A stretch of 15,745 bases of DNA, from assembly GCA_035442025.1 (NCBI GenBank), contig DAORPQ010000075.1, positions 1 to 15,745 of the forward strand. Direction: 5' to 3'. Positions within the stretch are counted from its first letter, which is position 1, and each line of letters starts with the position of its first letter. Below, piece by piece: positions 8,603 through 15,745 of this stretch. The DNA is from Competibacter_A sp003527885. Its GTDB lineage: Bacteria; Pseudomonadota; Gammaproteobacteria; Competibacterales; Competibacteraceae. Under the pieces are notes generated by a model. That model saw nothing but the letters and a program-made list of their open reading frames with translations, ran no database searches and was not told where the DNA came from. A program made the position numbers and the translations under genes.

Positions 8603-8620
8603 GAGCGCTAGGAGCGCTAG
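8603..8620. repeat. 9-bp tandem direct repeat (GAGCGCTAG x2)
   Basis: Two adjacent perfect copies of GAGCGCTAG, 33 bp upstream of the nuoA start. Each copy contains the palindrome AGCGCT, so the pair can also fold into a small hairpin. It might be a protein-binding site in the nuo leader or simple replication slippage; I do not recognise a known operator. Confidence 0.6.
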
Positions 8621-8784
8621 GCGTTCGACGACGGCATGATGCGTTCGATTCGCCTGGCAGGTGGCTTTGACAGCCCGGACGGGCGCGGCTCAGAAACGAG
8701 CGAGGCGAATTGTTGTTTTGAGTTATCACGCCGCATAACCATGAAACCTCATCGTGGTCTCCGCAATCGCACCGCCCGAAACGA

Positions 8785-8800
8785 CGCCCGGTTGCGGGCG
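8785..8800 (-). other. GC-rich stem-loop CGCCCG-CAAC-CGGGCG
   Basis: A 6-bp all-GC stem with a 4-base loop in the tRNA-nuoA gap. The bases after it on the minus strand (TCGTTTC) have only three consecutive T, so termination would be weak at best. In a GC-rich genome such a stem may also occur by chance. Confidence 0.4.
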
Positions 8801-8815
8801 CCTGGGAAATGCATG

Positions 8816-8840
8816 GCATCTTGTCGGTATCCCAAGATGC
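8816..8840 (-). other. Perfect 8-bp stem-loop downstream of tRNA-Leu
   Basis: GCATCTTG, nine loop bases, then CAAGATGC: a perfect inverted repeat starting 16 bases after the tRNA CCA end. On the minus strand it is followed by CATGCATTTCCC, with no real T-run, so it is not a classic intrinsic terminator. It could help process the tRNA 3' end or protect the nuo transcript, but that is speculation. Confidence 0.6.
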
Positions 8841-8856
8841 TCGGTGTTATGTTATT

Positions 8857-8941
8857 TGGTGCCGATGGCCGGACTCGAACCGGCACGGCTCGCGCCACTA
8901 ACCCCTCAAGCTAGCGTGTCTACCAGTTCCACCACATCGGC
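8857..8941 (-). tRNA. tRNA-Leu (anticodon GAG)
   Basis: An 85-base class II tRNA read on the minus strand. It has the acceptor pair GCCGATG / CATCGGC, D-loop GGTAGAC, and anticodon stem CTAGC / GTTAG (one G-T pair) around the loop TTGAGGG with anticodon GAG. A long variable arm, T-loop TTCGAGT flanked by GCCGG / CCGGC, discriminator A and an encoded CCA complete it. It reads CUC and CUU leucine codons. It sits 26 bp after the start-side neighbour secG, the same secG-tRNA-Leu(GAG) arrangement known from E. coli (leuU), and is probably cotranscribed with secG. Confidence 0.97.
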
Positions 8942-8967
8942 ATAAAACGAACGACTCCGCCGTTCCG

Positions 8968-9309
8968 CTACTTGTTTTGCGGCAGCTGCGGAACATCGGC
9001 GGGGCCGCCGGTGTTCTTCGGGGCCCCGACGGGTTTTTGGGCCTGCACCCGTTCCATGACGCTCCTCGGCGCGGAGGTCTGGGTCGCGAAATAGGCGAGG
9101 GTCAGACTGCTCAGAAAAAACGCCGCCGCCAAAATGGCCGTGGTCCGACTTAAAAAGGAGGCGGAACCGCGCGAGCCGAACATGGTGGCGGAAGCGCCGC
9201 TCCCGAAAGCCGCGCCCGCATCGGCCCCCTTGCCCTGCTGCATGAGCACCAGCGCGATCAAGGCCACGGCGACGACGACATGCGCCACGAGAATCAGAGT
9301 GTGAACCAT
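8968..9309 (-). CDS. secG: Preprotein translocase subunit SecG
   Basis: A 113-residue membrane protein that assists SecYE/SecA during protein export. It has two hydrophobic helices (about residues 3-23 and 55-75). Between them lies the glycine/serine-rich cytoplasmic loop with QQGKGADAGAAFGSGASATM (24-43) and FGSRGSASFL (44-53), the family hallmark. The C-terminal tail (about 38 residues) is proline-, glutamine- and lysine-rich and not conserved. The start is the ATG 9 bp after the tpiA stop; I see no good ribosome binding site, so translation is probably coupled to tpiA. Confidence 0.96.
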   Translation of the reverse strand: MVHTLILVAHVVVAVALIALVLMQQGKGADAGAAFGSGASATMFGSRGSASFLSRTTAILAAAFFLSSLTLAYFATQTSAPRSVMERVQAQKPVGAPKNTGGPADVPQLPQNK

Positions 9310-9318
9310 GGCGACAGT

Positions 9319-10071
9319 TTAACAGCCCGCCTTGGCAATCGCCAGAAACTCCTTGGCTTCGAGCGAAGCGCCGCCGATCAGCCCGCCGTCGATATCGGCC
9401 ATGGCCAGCAGTTCCCCGGCGTTGGCGGCTTTCATGCTGCCGCCGTACAGGACGCGGGTCTGCTGGGCGATCTTGGCGTCGAGCGCGGCCAGCTTGGCGC
9501 GAATGAAGGCATGGACCTCTTGCGCCTGGGCGGAGGTGGCGGTCTTGCCGGTACCGATCGCCCAGACCGGCTCGTAAGCGATCACCGCATCGGCAAAGGC
9601 CCCGATGCCTTCCAGGTCCAGCACCGCCTTGAGCTGGCGTTCGACCACGGCCTCGGTCACGCCCTTCTCGCGTTCTTCCAAGGTTTCGCCCACGCACAGG
9701 ATCGGCTTGATGCCGACCTTGCGGGCGGCGGCGAACTTGTTGGCGACGGCTTGGTCGGACTCGCCGTACAAGGTGCGCCGCTCCGAATGGCCGACGATGA
9801 CGTAAGTACAGCCGAAGTCTTTCAGCATCGGGCCGGCGACCTCGCCGGTATAAGCGCCCGACGCATGTTCGGAGAGCGTTTGCGCCCCCCAGGCGACGGT
9901 GGCGCCGGACAGCTGTTGTTGGACCTGCGCCAGATAGACAAACGGTGAGAACACCGCCAGCTCGACGGCCGCGACGCCGCCCGCGCCGTCGCGGACCCCT
10001 TGCAACAGGGCGCGGACACTGTCCGCCGAACCATTCATTTTCCAGTTACCGGCCACCAGTTTACGGCGCAT
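9319..10071 (-). CDS. tpiA: Triose-phosphate isomerase
   Basis: A 250-residue enzyme interconverting dihydroxyacetone phosphate and glyceraldehyde 3-phosphate in glycolysis and gluconeogenesis; cytoplasmic. The catalytic residues are in place: N9 and K11 in GNWKMNG, H95 in VIVGHSERR, and E167 in AYEPVWAIGTGKTA, which also includes the mobile loop 6. The phosphate-binding end LYGGSMKAAN and DIDGGLIGGASL are present. I chose the ATG at 10071 because GGAGAT lies six bases upstream and the protein then starts MRRKLVAGNWKMNG; a longer form would add residues not found in the family. Its place between glmM and secG is common in non-enteric gammaproteobacteria. Confidence 0.97.
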   Translation of the reverse strand: MRRKLVAGNWKMNGSADSVRALLQGVRDGAGGVAAVELAVFSPFVYLAQVQQQLSGATVAWGAQTLSEHASGAYTGEVAGPMLKDFGCTYVIVGHSERRTLYGESDQAVANKFAAARKVGIKPILCVGETLEEREKGVTEAVVERQLKAVLDLEGIGAFADAVIAYEPVWAIGTGKTATSAQAQEVHAFIRAKLAALDAKIAQQTRVLYGGSMKAANAGELLAMADIDGGLIGGASLEAKEFLAIAKAGC

Positions 10072-10106
10072 GTTGTTATCTCCAGCGTGAGAAATAAGGC
10101 TGGGCA

Positions 10107-10135
10107 AGCTTACGGATTCCACCTTTGGAAATCAA
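10107..10135 (-). promoter_or_regulatory. Possible weak promoter upstream of tpiA
   Basis: In the 64-bp gap between glmM and tpiA, TTGATT (10130-10135) and TAAGCT (10107-10112) are separated by exactly 17 bp on the minus strand. They match the sigma-70 consensus at only four and three of six positions, so this is a weak suggestion. It would let tpiA-secG be transcribed apart from glmM. Confidence 0.22.
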
Positions 10136-11473
10136 TCACGCCGACAGGGCCTCTCGAACCACGCCGGCCAACTCGCGGGCGTGGCGCTCGACCGTCCCCC
10201 CGTCGGGCCCCTCCACCATGACCCGCACCACCGGTTCCGTGCCGGACGGACGCAACAGCACCCGGCCATGCTCGCCCAGCTGGCTTTCGATGGCCCTGAT
10301 GGCCTCCTGAATCGGCGGTCGCTGCAAATCCACCTCGCCCGTCACCGAGACATTGATCAGGGTTTGCGGGTACTTGGTCATGCCGGCCTTGAGGTCGTGC
10401 AGGCTCTTGCCCGATTGCAGCATCGCCGTCACGACCTGTAGCGCCGAGATGATGCCATCGCCGGTCGAGGTCCGGTCCAAGCAGATGATATGCCCGGAAT
10501 TTTCGCCCCCCAGAATCAATTTTTCGGCCAGCAGCCGCTCCATCACATAGCGGTCGCCGACCTTGACGCGATGCAGGTCGAGACCCAAGGCGCGCAACGC
10601 GATTTCCAGCCCCAGGTTGGTCATCAGGGTGCCGACCACGGCGTTGAACCGGCTGCCGGTGCGCAAGCGGTCGCGGGCGATGATGAACATCAGTTCGTCA
10701 CCGTCCAAAATGTCCCCCCGGTGATCCACCATGATGACGCGATCACCGTCCCCGTCGAAGGCGATCCCGAGATCGGCGCCCTGCTCCAGAACCGTTTCGC
10801 GCATGATCGCCGGTTTGGTGGAGCCGCAATCCTGATTGATGTTGACCCCATCGGGCGCGACGCTCACCGGGATCACCGTCGCGCCCATCTCGCTAAAGAC
10901 GCTGGGCGCGATGTGATAGGTTGCGCCGTGCGCGCAATCCACCACGATTTTCAGGCTCGCGAAACTGGTCCAGGACGGCACCGTGCTCTTGCAAAACTCG
11001 ATATAGCGACCGGCGGCGTCGACGATGCGCTCGGCCTTGCCCAGCGCGTCCGGCCCGACCGTATCGAAAGGCTGGTCCAGCAACTCCTCAATGTGCTGCT
11101 CGGTGTCGTCGGGCAACTTTTGTCCGTCGCGGGAGAAGAACTTGATCCCGTTATCGTAATAGGGGTTGTGCGAGGCGCTGACCACGATGCCGGCGCAGGC
11201 CCGCAAGGTACGGGTCAGATACGCGATGCCCGGCGTCGGCATCGGCCCCAGCAAGGCGATGTTGACACCGGCCGCGGAGAGGCCCGCTTCCAGGGCCGAT
11301 TCGAACATGTAGCCCGAAATCCGGGTATCCTTACCGATGACGATGCGGTTGAAACCCTTGGTCTGAAGCGCGCGACCGACCGCCCAACCCAATTTCAGCA
11401 TGAATTCCGCCGTGATCGGATACTCGCCCACGCGCCCGCGAATTCCATCCGTGCCAAAGTACCGCTTTCCCAT
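10136..11473 (-). CDS. glmM: Phosphoglucosamine mutase
   Basis: A 445-residue alpha-D-phosphohexomutase converting glucosamine 6-phosphate to glucosamine 1-phosphate for UDP-GlcNAc, peptidoglycan and lipopolysaccharide synthesis. The four functional loops are visible: the phospho-serine S101 in SASHNPYYDNG, the metal loop DGDGDR (240-245), the sugar-binding GENSGH, and the phosphate-binding RPSGTEPVVRVM near the C-terminus. The N-terminal KRYFGTDGIRG is typical of GlmM. The ATG at 11473 is preceded by GGGAGA with a 7-base spacer and gives the usual family length; the open frame continues upstream but without homology. A perfect TATAAT lies 31 bp upstream. Confidence 0.98.
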   Translation of the reverse strand: MGKRYFGTDGIRGRVGEYPITAEFMLKLGWAVGRALQTKGFNRIVIGKDTRISGYMFESALEAGLSAAGVNIALLGPMPTPGIAYLTRTLRACAGIVVSASHNPYYDNGIKFFSRDGQKLPDDTEQHIEELLDQPFDTVGPDALGKAERIVDAAGRYIEFCKSTVPSWTSFASLKIVVDCAHGATYHIAPSVFSEMGATVIPVSVAPDGVNINQDCGSTKPAIMRETVLEQGADLGIAFDGDGDRVIMVDHRGDILDGDELMFIIARDRLRTGSRFNAVVGTLMTNLGLEIALRALGLDLHRVKVGDRYVMERLLAEKLILGGENSGHIICLDRTSTGDGIISALQVVTAMLQSGKSLHDLKAGMTKYPQTLINVSVTGEVDLQRPPIQEAIRAIESQLGEHGRVLLRPSGTEPVVRVMVEGPDGGTVERHARELAGVVREALSA

Positions 11474-11480
11474 ACTTAAT

Positions 11481-11486
11481 TCTCCC
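11481..11486 (-). promoter_or_regulatory. Shine-Dalgarno site of glmM
   Basis: GGGAGA on the minus strand, seven bases before the ATG at 11473. It decides the glmM start over several in-frame upstream codons. Confidence 0.75.
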
Positions 11487-11504
11487 ATAGCCAACCGAGG
11501 GGGC

Positions 11505-11533
11505 ATTATACAGTGGGTCCGGGCGGCCGAAAG
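11505..11533 (-). promoter_or_regulatory. Likely sigma-70 promoter of glmM (perfect -10 TATAAT)
   Basis: The 61-bp gap between folP and glmM contains a perfect TATAAT (11505-11510 on the minus strand), rare by chance in such GC-rich sequence. The -35 region at 17-bp spacing is CTTTCG, a poor match to TTGACA, so an activator or low basal activity is possible. Transcription would start a few bases inside the C-rich stretch before the ribosome binding site, giving a short leader. It would let glmM-tpiA-secG be expressed separately from ftsH-folP. Confidence 0.45.
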
Positions 11534-11534
11534 C

Positions 11535-12365
11535 TCAGGCGGCGGCCAAGGTCGCGGCGCACACGCGCAGGGCTTGAACCGTTGCCCGGACATCGTGGGC
11601 CCGGACGATGCGCGCACCCTGCCACGCGGCCACAACCGCCGCCGCCAAGCTGCCGCTCAACCGTTCCTCGACCGGCGCGTCCGACAGCGCGCCGATCATG
11701 CTTTTACGGGAGAGGCCGACCAAAACGCCGGCGGCCAAGCCATCGAAGCAATGCAACTGGCGCAACAGCGAAAGGTTGTGACCGAGATTTTTGCCAAACC
11801 CGAAACCGGGATCGACCAGAACCCGGTCGCGCGCCAAGCCGGCCGCCTCACAAACCCGCACCCGCTCCGCCAGAAAGTTACGGACTTCGGCGACGACATC
11901 GACATAATGGGGCTCCCGCTGCATGGTGCCGGGTTCGCCGCGCATGTGCATCAAACAGACGGGAACGCCGCTGGCCACCGCGATTTCGAGCGCGTCCGGC
12001 CGGCGCAGCGCCCACACGTCGTTGATCAGCCCGGCCCCCGCGCCGACCGCCGCGCGCATGACCTGCGGCTTGCTGGTATCCACCGAGATGGGAACCGGCA
12101 ATTCGCGCGCCAAGCGTTCCACCAGCGGCAGAACCCGGTCCAGCTCCTCTTGGACGGGGACCGCCGGGGCGCCCGGCCGGGTGGATTCACCGCCGATATC
12201 GAGGATGGCCGCCCCTTCGGCCACCATCGCTTCAGCGCGGCGCAGGGCGTCGTCGAACCGCAAGTAACGGCCGCCGTCGGAAAAAGAATCGGGGGTGACA
12301 TTCAGCACCCCCATCACGACCGGTTGCGTGAGATCGAGCCATTTGCCCGCGCAGTCGAGACGCAT
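11535..12365 (-). CDS. folP: Dihydropteroate synthase
   Basis: A 276-residue TIM-barrel enzyme joining p-aminobenzoate to the pterin diphosphate in folate synthesis; the target of sulfonamides. The active-site residues coincide with E. coli numbering: N22 in MGVLNVTPDSFSDGG, D56 and R63 in DIGGESTRPG, D96 in SVDTSKP, N115 in LINDV, D185 in DPGFGFGK, K221 in GLSRKS, and R255/H257 in VRAHDV. Nothing suggests an acquired sulfonamide-resistant type. The ATG begins 3 bp after the ftsH stop with no clear ribosome binding site, so translation is probably coupled to ftsH. Confidence 0.98.
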   Translation of the reverse strand: MRLDCAGKWLDLTQPVVMGVLNVTPDSFSDGGRYLRFDDALRRAEAMVAEGAAILDIGGESTRPGAPAVPVQEELDRVLPLVERLARELPVPISVDTSKPQVMRAAVGAGAGLINDVWALRRPDALEIAVASGVPVCLMHMRGEPGTMQREPHYVDVVAEVRNFLAERVRVCEAAGLARDRVLVDPGFGFGKNLGHNLSLLRQLHCFDGLAAGVLVGLSRKSMIGALSDAPVEERLSGSLAAAVVAAWQGARIVRAHDVRATVQALRVCAATLAAA

Positions 12366-12368
12366 GGC

Positions 12369-14294
<1,926 letters not shown>

Positions 14295-14301
14295 GGCATC
14301 T

Positions 14302-14306
14302 ACCTC
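14302..14306 (-). promoter_or_regulatory. Shine-Dalgarno site favouring a TTG start for ftsH
   Basis: GAGGT on the minus strand, seven bases from the TTG at 14294 and sixteen from the ATG at 14285. The spacing supports the TTG, which may tune ftsH translation down. Confidence 0.55.
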
Positions 14307-14350
14307 AACGCTGCAAGACAAAACTGAGAGCCTTCACCGCCCGATCCCGC

Positions 14351-14356
14351 ATTATC
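14351..14356 (-). promoter_or_regulatory. Possible -10 element upstream of ftsH
   Basis: In the 74-bp gap between rlmE and ftsH the minus strand reads TGTGGATAATGC, with GATAAT one mismatch from the -10 consensus. No acceptable -35 lies 16-18 bp upstream, and I see no sigma-32 type CTTGAA / CCCCAT pair, although ftsH is heat-shock controlled in E. coli. Weak suggestion only. Confidence 0.25.
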
Positions 14357-14368
14357 CACAGGAAATCG

Positions 14369-15016
14369 TTATAAAGGCGAATTTTTTAGACCGGTCCCCC
14401 CGCGATAGTTCCTGGCCAACAGATACTGCTCCGCGCTGCGCGCGCGCGACGCTTTGGGCTTGCGCGCCACGACCGTGGCGAACGCCTCGCGCAGGCCTTT
14501 CAAGAAGGAATCCAAGCCCTCGCCCTGAAAAACCTTCACCAGAAAACCGCCGCCGGGCCGCAAGCAGACCCGGGCGAAATCCAACGCCAGTTCGGCCAGG
14601 TACATGGTGCGCGGCTGGTCGACCGCCTTGATGCCACTGGTATTGGGGGCCATATCGGAAATTACAAGGTCCACCGGCCGGCCGGATAATTCTCGCAACA
14701 ACCGTTCCAGCACCACGCCCTCGCGAAAATCGCCCTCTAGGAATACAACTCCCGGCATCGGTTCCACCGGCAGCAGATCCAAGGCGATGACGGCGCCCTT
14801 CGCGCCGACCAGCCGGGCCGCGAGCTGCGACCAGCCACCGGGGGCAGCCCCCAGGTCGACCACGGTCATACCGGGCTGCAACAAGCGGTCTTTTTCCTGA
14901 ATTTCCAGCAGTTTGTAAGCTGCCCGAGACCGGTAGCCCTCCTCGCGGGCGCGGAGCACATACTCATCGGTGAAATGCTCCCGCAACCAGCGGGCGCTGC
15001 TCTTGCTACGAGCCAT
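14369..15016 (-). CDS. rlmE: 23S rRNA (uridine-2552 2'-O)-methyltransferase RlmE (FtsJ/RrmJ)
   Basis: A 215-residue SAM-dependent methyltransferase that modifies U2552 in the A-loop of 23S rRNA during late 50S assembly. The K-D-K-E catalytic set is visible: K35 in AAYKLLEI, D121 in VISDMAPNTSG, K161 in FLVKVFQGEG and E196 in RSAEQYLLAR, each three less than the E. coli positions. The SAM-binding loop is VVDLGAAPGGWSQ (52-64). The ATG start lies inside the last codons of the small upstream membrane-protein gene (11-bp overlap), suggesting coupling. The rlmE-ftsH pairing is conserved across gammaproteobacteria. Confidence 0.98.
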   Translation of the reverse strand: MARSKSSARWLREHFTDEYVLRAREEGYRSRAAYKLLEIQEKDRLLQPGMTVVDLGAAPGGWSQLAARLVGAKGAVIALDLLPVEPMPGVVFLEGDFREGVVLERLLRELSGRPVDLVISDMAPNTSGIKAVDQPRTMYLAELALDFARVCLRPGGGFLVKVFQGEGLDSFLKGLREAFATVVARKPKASRARSAEQYLLARNYRGGTGLKNSPL

Positions 15017-15284
15017 CTGAACCGAGCTTCCGCTCTCGGGCGAGCTTCGCCACCACCCGTCGCACGCGCGTCACGATCCACGCCATGCCCAGCAGCCCGT
15101 AGCTCAGCAACAACAGGAATTGCAGCCTCAAATCACCCGTCACCCGGCCCTGCACCAGCAGCAGCAACCCTCCCACCGTCAGGATGACCCCTAAATCCAG
15201 TTTTACCTCGTTCAACGGGCTCGGGGCTACCGTCAGGCCCTTACCCTTGGTTAAACTGTCTGAACCTTTCACCCTACTCGACAT
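15006..15284 (-). CDS. Small two-helix membrane protein of unknown function
   Basis: I do not recognise this gene. From the ATG at 15284 it encodes 92 residues. The first 28 are polar, then come two hydrophobic helices (about 30-46, LGVILTVGGLLLLVQG, and 55-73, LQFLLLLSYGLLGMAWIV) joined by a short RVTGDLR turn. It ends in a strongly basic tail (TRVRRVVAKLARERK) that should be cytoplasmic. Its end overlaps rlmE by 11 bp, which supports it as a real translated gene in the rlmE-ftsH operon. The start is uncertain: the ribosome binding site is poor, and a GTG at 15269 or a TTG at 15215 could be used instead. With the ATG its start lies only 4 bp from the divergent yhbY start. Confidence 0.55.
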   Translation of the reverse strand: MSSRVKGSDSLTKGKGLTVAPSPLNEVKLDLGVILTVGGLLLLVQGRVTGDLRLQFLLLLSYGLLGMAWIVTRVRRVVAKLARERKLGSDGS

Positions 15285-15288
15285 TCTC

Positions 15289-15585
15289 GTGTTCGCCCTC
15301 ACCAGTCCACAAAAACGCCACCTCAAAGCCTTGGCCCACTCCCGCAAGCCGGTCGTCATCATCGGCGAAGCGGGCCTCAGCCCGTCAGTCATGCGCGAAA
15401 TCCTGCTGGCGCTGGACCATCACGAGCTGATCAAAATCAGGGTCAATGCCGGGGATCGCGAGGCCCGTGAAGCGCTGATCGCGGAGATTTGCGCGACCGC
15501 GGAAGCGACGCTGGTCCAACGGATCGGTCACATCGCGACGCTGTTTCGCCGTAACTTGGAAACGCCGCGCGTCGACTTGCCCTGA
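15289..15585 (+). CDS. yhbY: YhbY family CRM-domain RNA-binding protein (ribosome assembly factor)
   Basis: A 98-residue protein of the CRM-domain family, linked in E. coli to 50S precursor particles. The sequence LTSPQKRHLKALAHSRKPVV (4-23), the GxxG RNA-binding loop GEAG (26-29), and ALDHHELIKIRV (41-52) are diagnostic. I chose the GTG at 15289 because it gives the family's usual length (97 in E. coli) with homology beginning almost at once; there is no clear ribosome binding site, and in-frame TTG (15247) or ATG (15184) codons further upstream are possible. It is the only plus-strand gene accepted here, divergent from the rlmE operon, an arrangement also known in E. coli. Confidence 0.93.
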   Translation: MFALTSPQKRHLKALAHSRKPVVIIGEAGLSPSVMREILLALDHHELIKIRVNAGDREAREALIAEICATAEATLVQRIGHIATLFRRNLETPRVDLP

Positions 15586-15691
15586 CGGAACCGATCAGGC
15601 GCCTTCAGCCGAACAGCGCTCGACCGTAACCCGTTCACAGCGCGAGCACCAGTGCGGCAGCGCCGAATCCGACGGACAGGGAATGGGGAAA
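15586..15691. other. Intergenic region between yhbY and tRNA-Leu
   Basis: A 106-bp gap between two convergent genes. I see no T-rich terminator hairpin for yhbY and no small gene. A GCTCG...CGAGC pairing with a loop of about twenty bases is too weak to call. Confidence 0.4.
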
Positions 15692-15745
15692 TGGTGCTGG
15701 TGGTGGGACTCGAACCCACAAGCCGGGCTAACGGCGCAGGATTTT
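15692..15745 (-). tRNA. tRNA-Leu, 3' part (anticodon NAA, cut by window edge)
   Basis: The minus strand ends in a tRNA 3' half. It has an encoded CCA, discriminator A, acceptor strand CACCAGC, T-arm GTGGG / CCCAC around TTCGAGT, a long variable arm with GCCG / CGGC pairing, and the anticodon stem half TCCTG. The long variable arm marks a class II tRNA. The anticodon loop reads AAAA after the first anticodon base, so the anticodon is UAA or CAA, both leucine. The 5' half and the deciding base lie outside the window. Confidence 0.9.

Larger units (their letters stand above)
8571..8856 (-). other. Non-coding leader between tRNA-Leu(GAG) and nuoA
   Basis: A 286-bp stretch without a gene I can support. 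In the direction of transcription it holds a perfect 8-bp stem-loop starting 16 bases after the tRNA, a second GC-rich 6-bp stem-loop, and a 9-bp tandem repeat near nuoA. I looked for a sigma-70 promoter for the nuo operon and found no good pair of -35 and -10 boxes. The nuo operon may use an activator-dependent promoter here, or be read through from secG and the tRNA. Neither can be decided from sequence alone. Confidence 0.6.

Noticed and set aside
8574..8819. A possible 81-residue leader peptide gene ending just before nuoA
   Set aside because: Its ATG lies in a stem-loop arm with no ribosome binding site, and the Cys/Arg/Ser-rich translation looks like random non-coding DNA. The stop falling 3 bp before nuoA is noted but can be chance.
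8785..8840. Intrinsic terminator between tRNA-Leu and nuoA
   Set aside because: Two stem-loops are present but neither is followed by a T-tract, so I report them only as stem-loops.
8636..8945. Plus-strand open frames running through the tRNA-Leu gene
   Set aside because: They read antisense through a clear tRNA and have no ribosome binding site or homology.
15528..15719. A 63-codon minus-strand open frame starting in the right-hand tRNA-Leu
   Set aside because: It begins inside the tRNA and runs antisense into the end of yhbY; no start signal and shadow-like composition.

Overview
This window is an ordinary piece of housekeeping chromosome from a GC-rich, non-enteric gammaproteobacterium. 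That placement is an inference from gene order (rlmE-ftsH-folP-glmM-tpiA-secG-tRNA-Leu-nuo), from separate nuoC and nuoD genes, and from the protein sequences. A purple-sulfur-, methanotroph- or Competibacter-like lineage would fit, but I cannot fix the genus from sequence alone. Almost everything is on the minus strand; the only plus-strand gene I accept is yhbY at the right end. I see no transposon, prophage, CRISPR array, toxin-antitoxin or defence gene.

Reading in the direction of transcription (right to left), the right edge holds a truncated tRNA-Leu with anticodon NAA. Then comes yhbY, a ribosome-assembly protein on the plus strand, almost touching the start of a divergent small two-helix membrane protein of unknown function. 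That small gene overlaps the start of rlmE (23S rRNA 2'-O-methyltransferase). It is followed by ftsH (membrane AAA+ protease), folP (dihydropteroate synthase), glmM (phosphoglucosamine mutase, with a perfect TATAAT box upstream), tpiA (triose-phosphate isomerase), secG (translocon subunit) and tRNA-Leu(GAG).

After a 286-bp non-coding stretch with two stem-loops and a short tandem repeat comes the NADH:quinone oxidoreductase (complex I) operon nuoABCDEFGHI. It is tightly packed, with several gene overlaps and stop codons lying in the next gene's ribosome binding site. The window ends 7 bp after nuoI, so nuoJ-N presumably continue to the left. The nine Nuo proteins present make up the whole peripheral arm (NuoB, C, D, E, F, G, I) plus membrane subunits A and H. 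All expected iron-sulfur ligands are visible: N1a in NuoE, N3 in NuoF, N1b/N4/N5 in NuoG, N6a/N6b in NuoI and N2 in NuoB. The optional N7 site of NuoG is missing.

I looked for an undescribed system and did not find a convincing one. The points most worth a second look are the unidentified two-helix membrane protein squeezed between rlmE and yhbY, and the structured leader between tRNA-Leu and nuoA.
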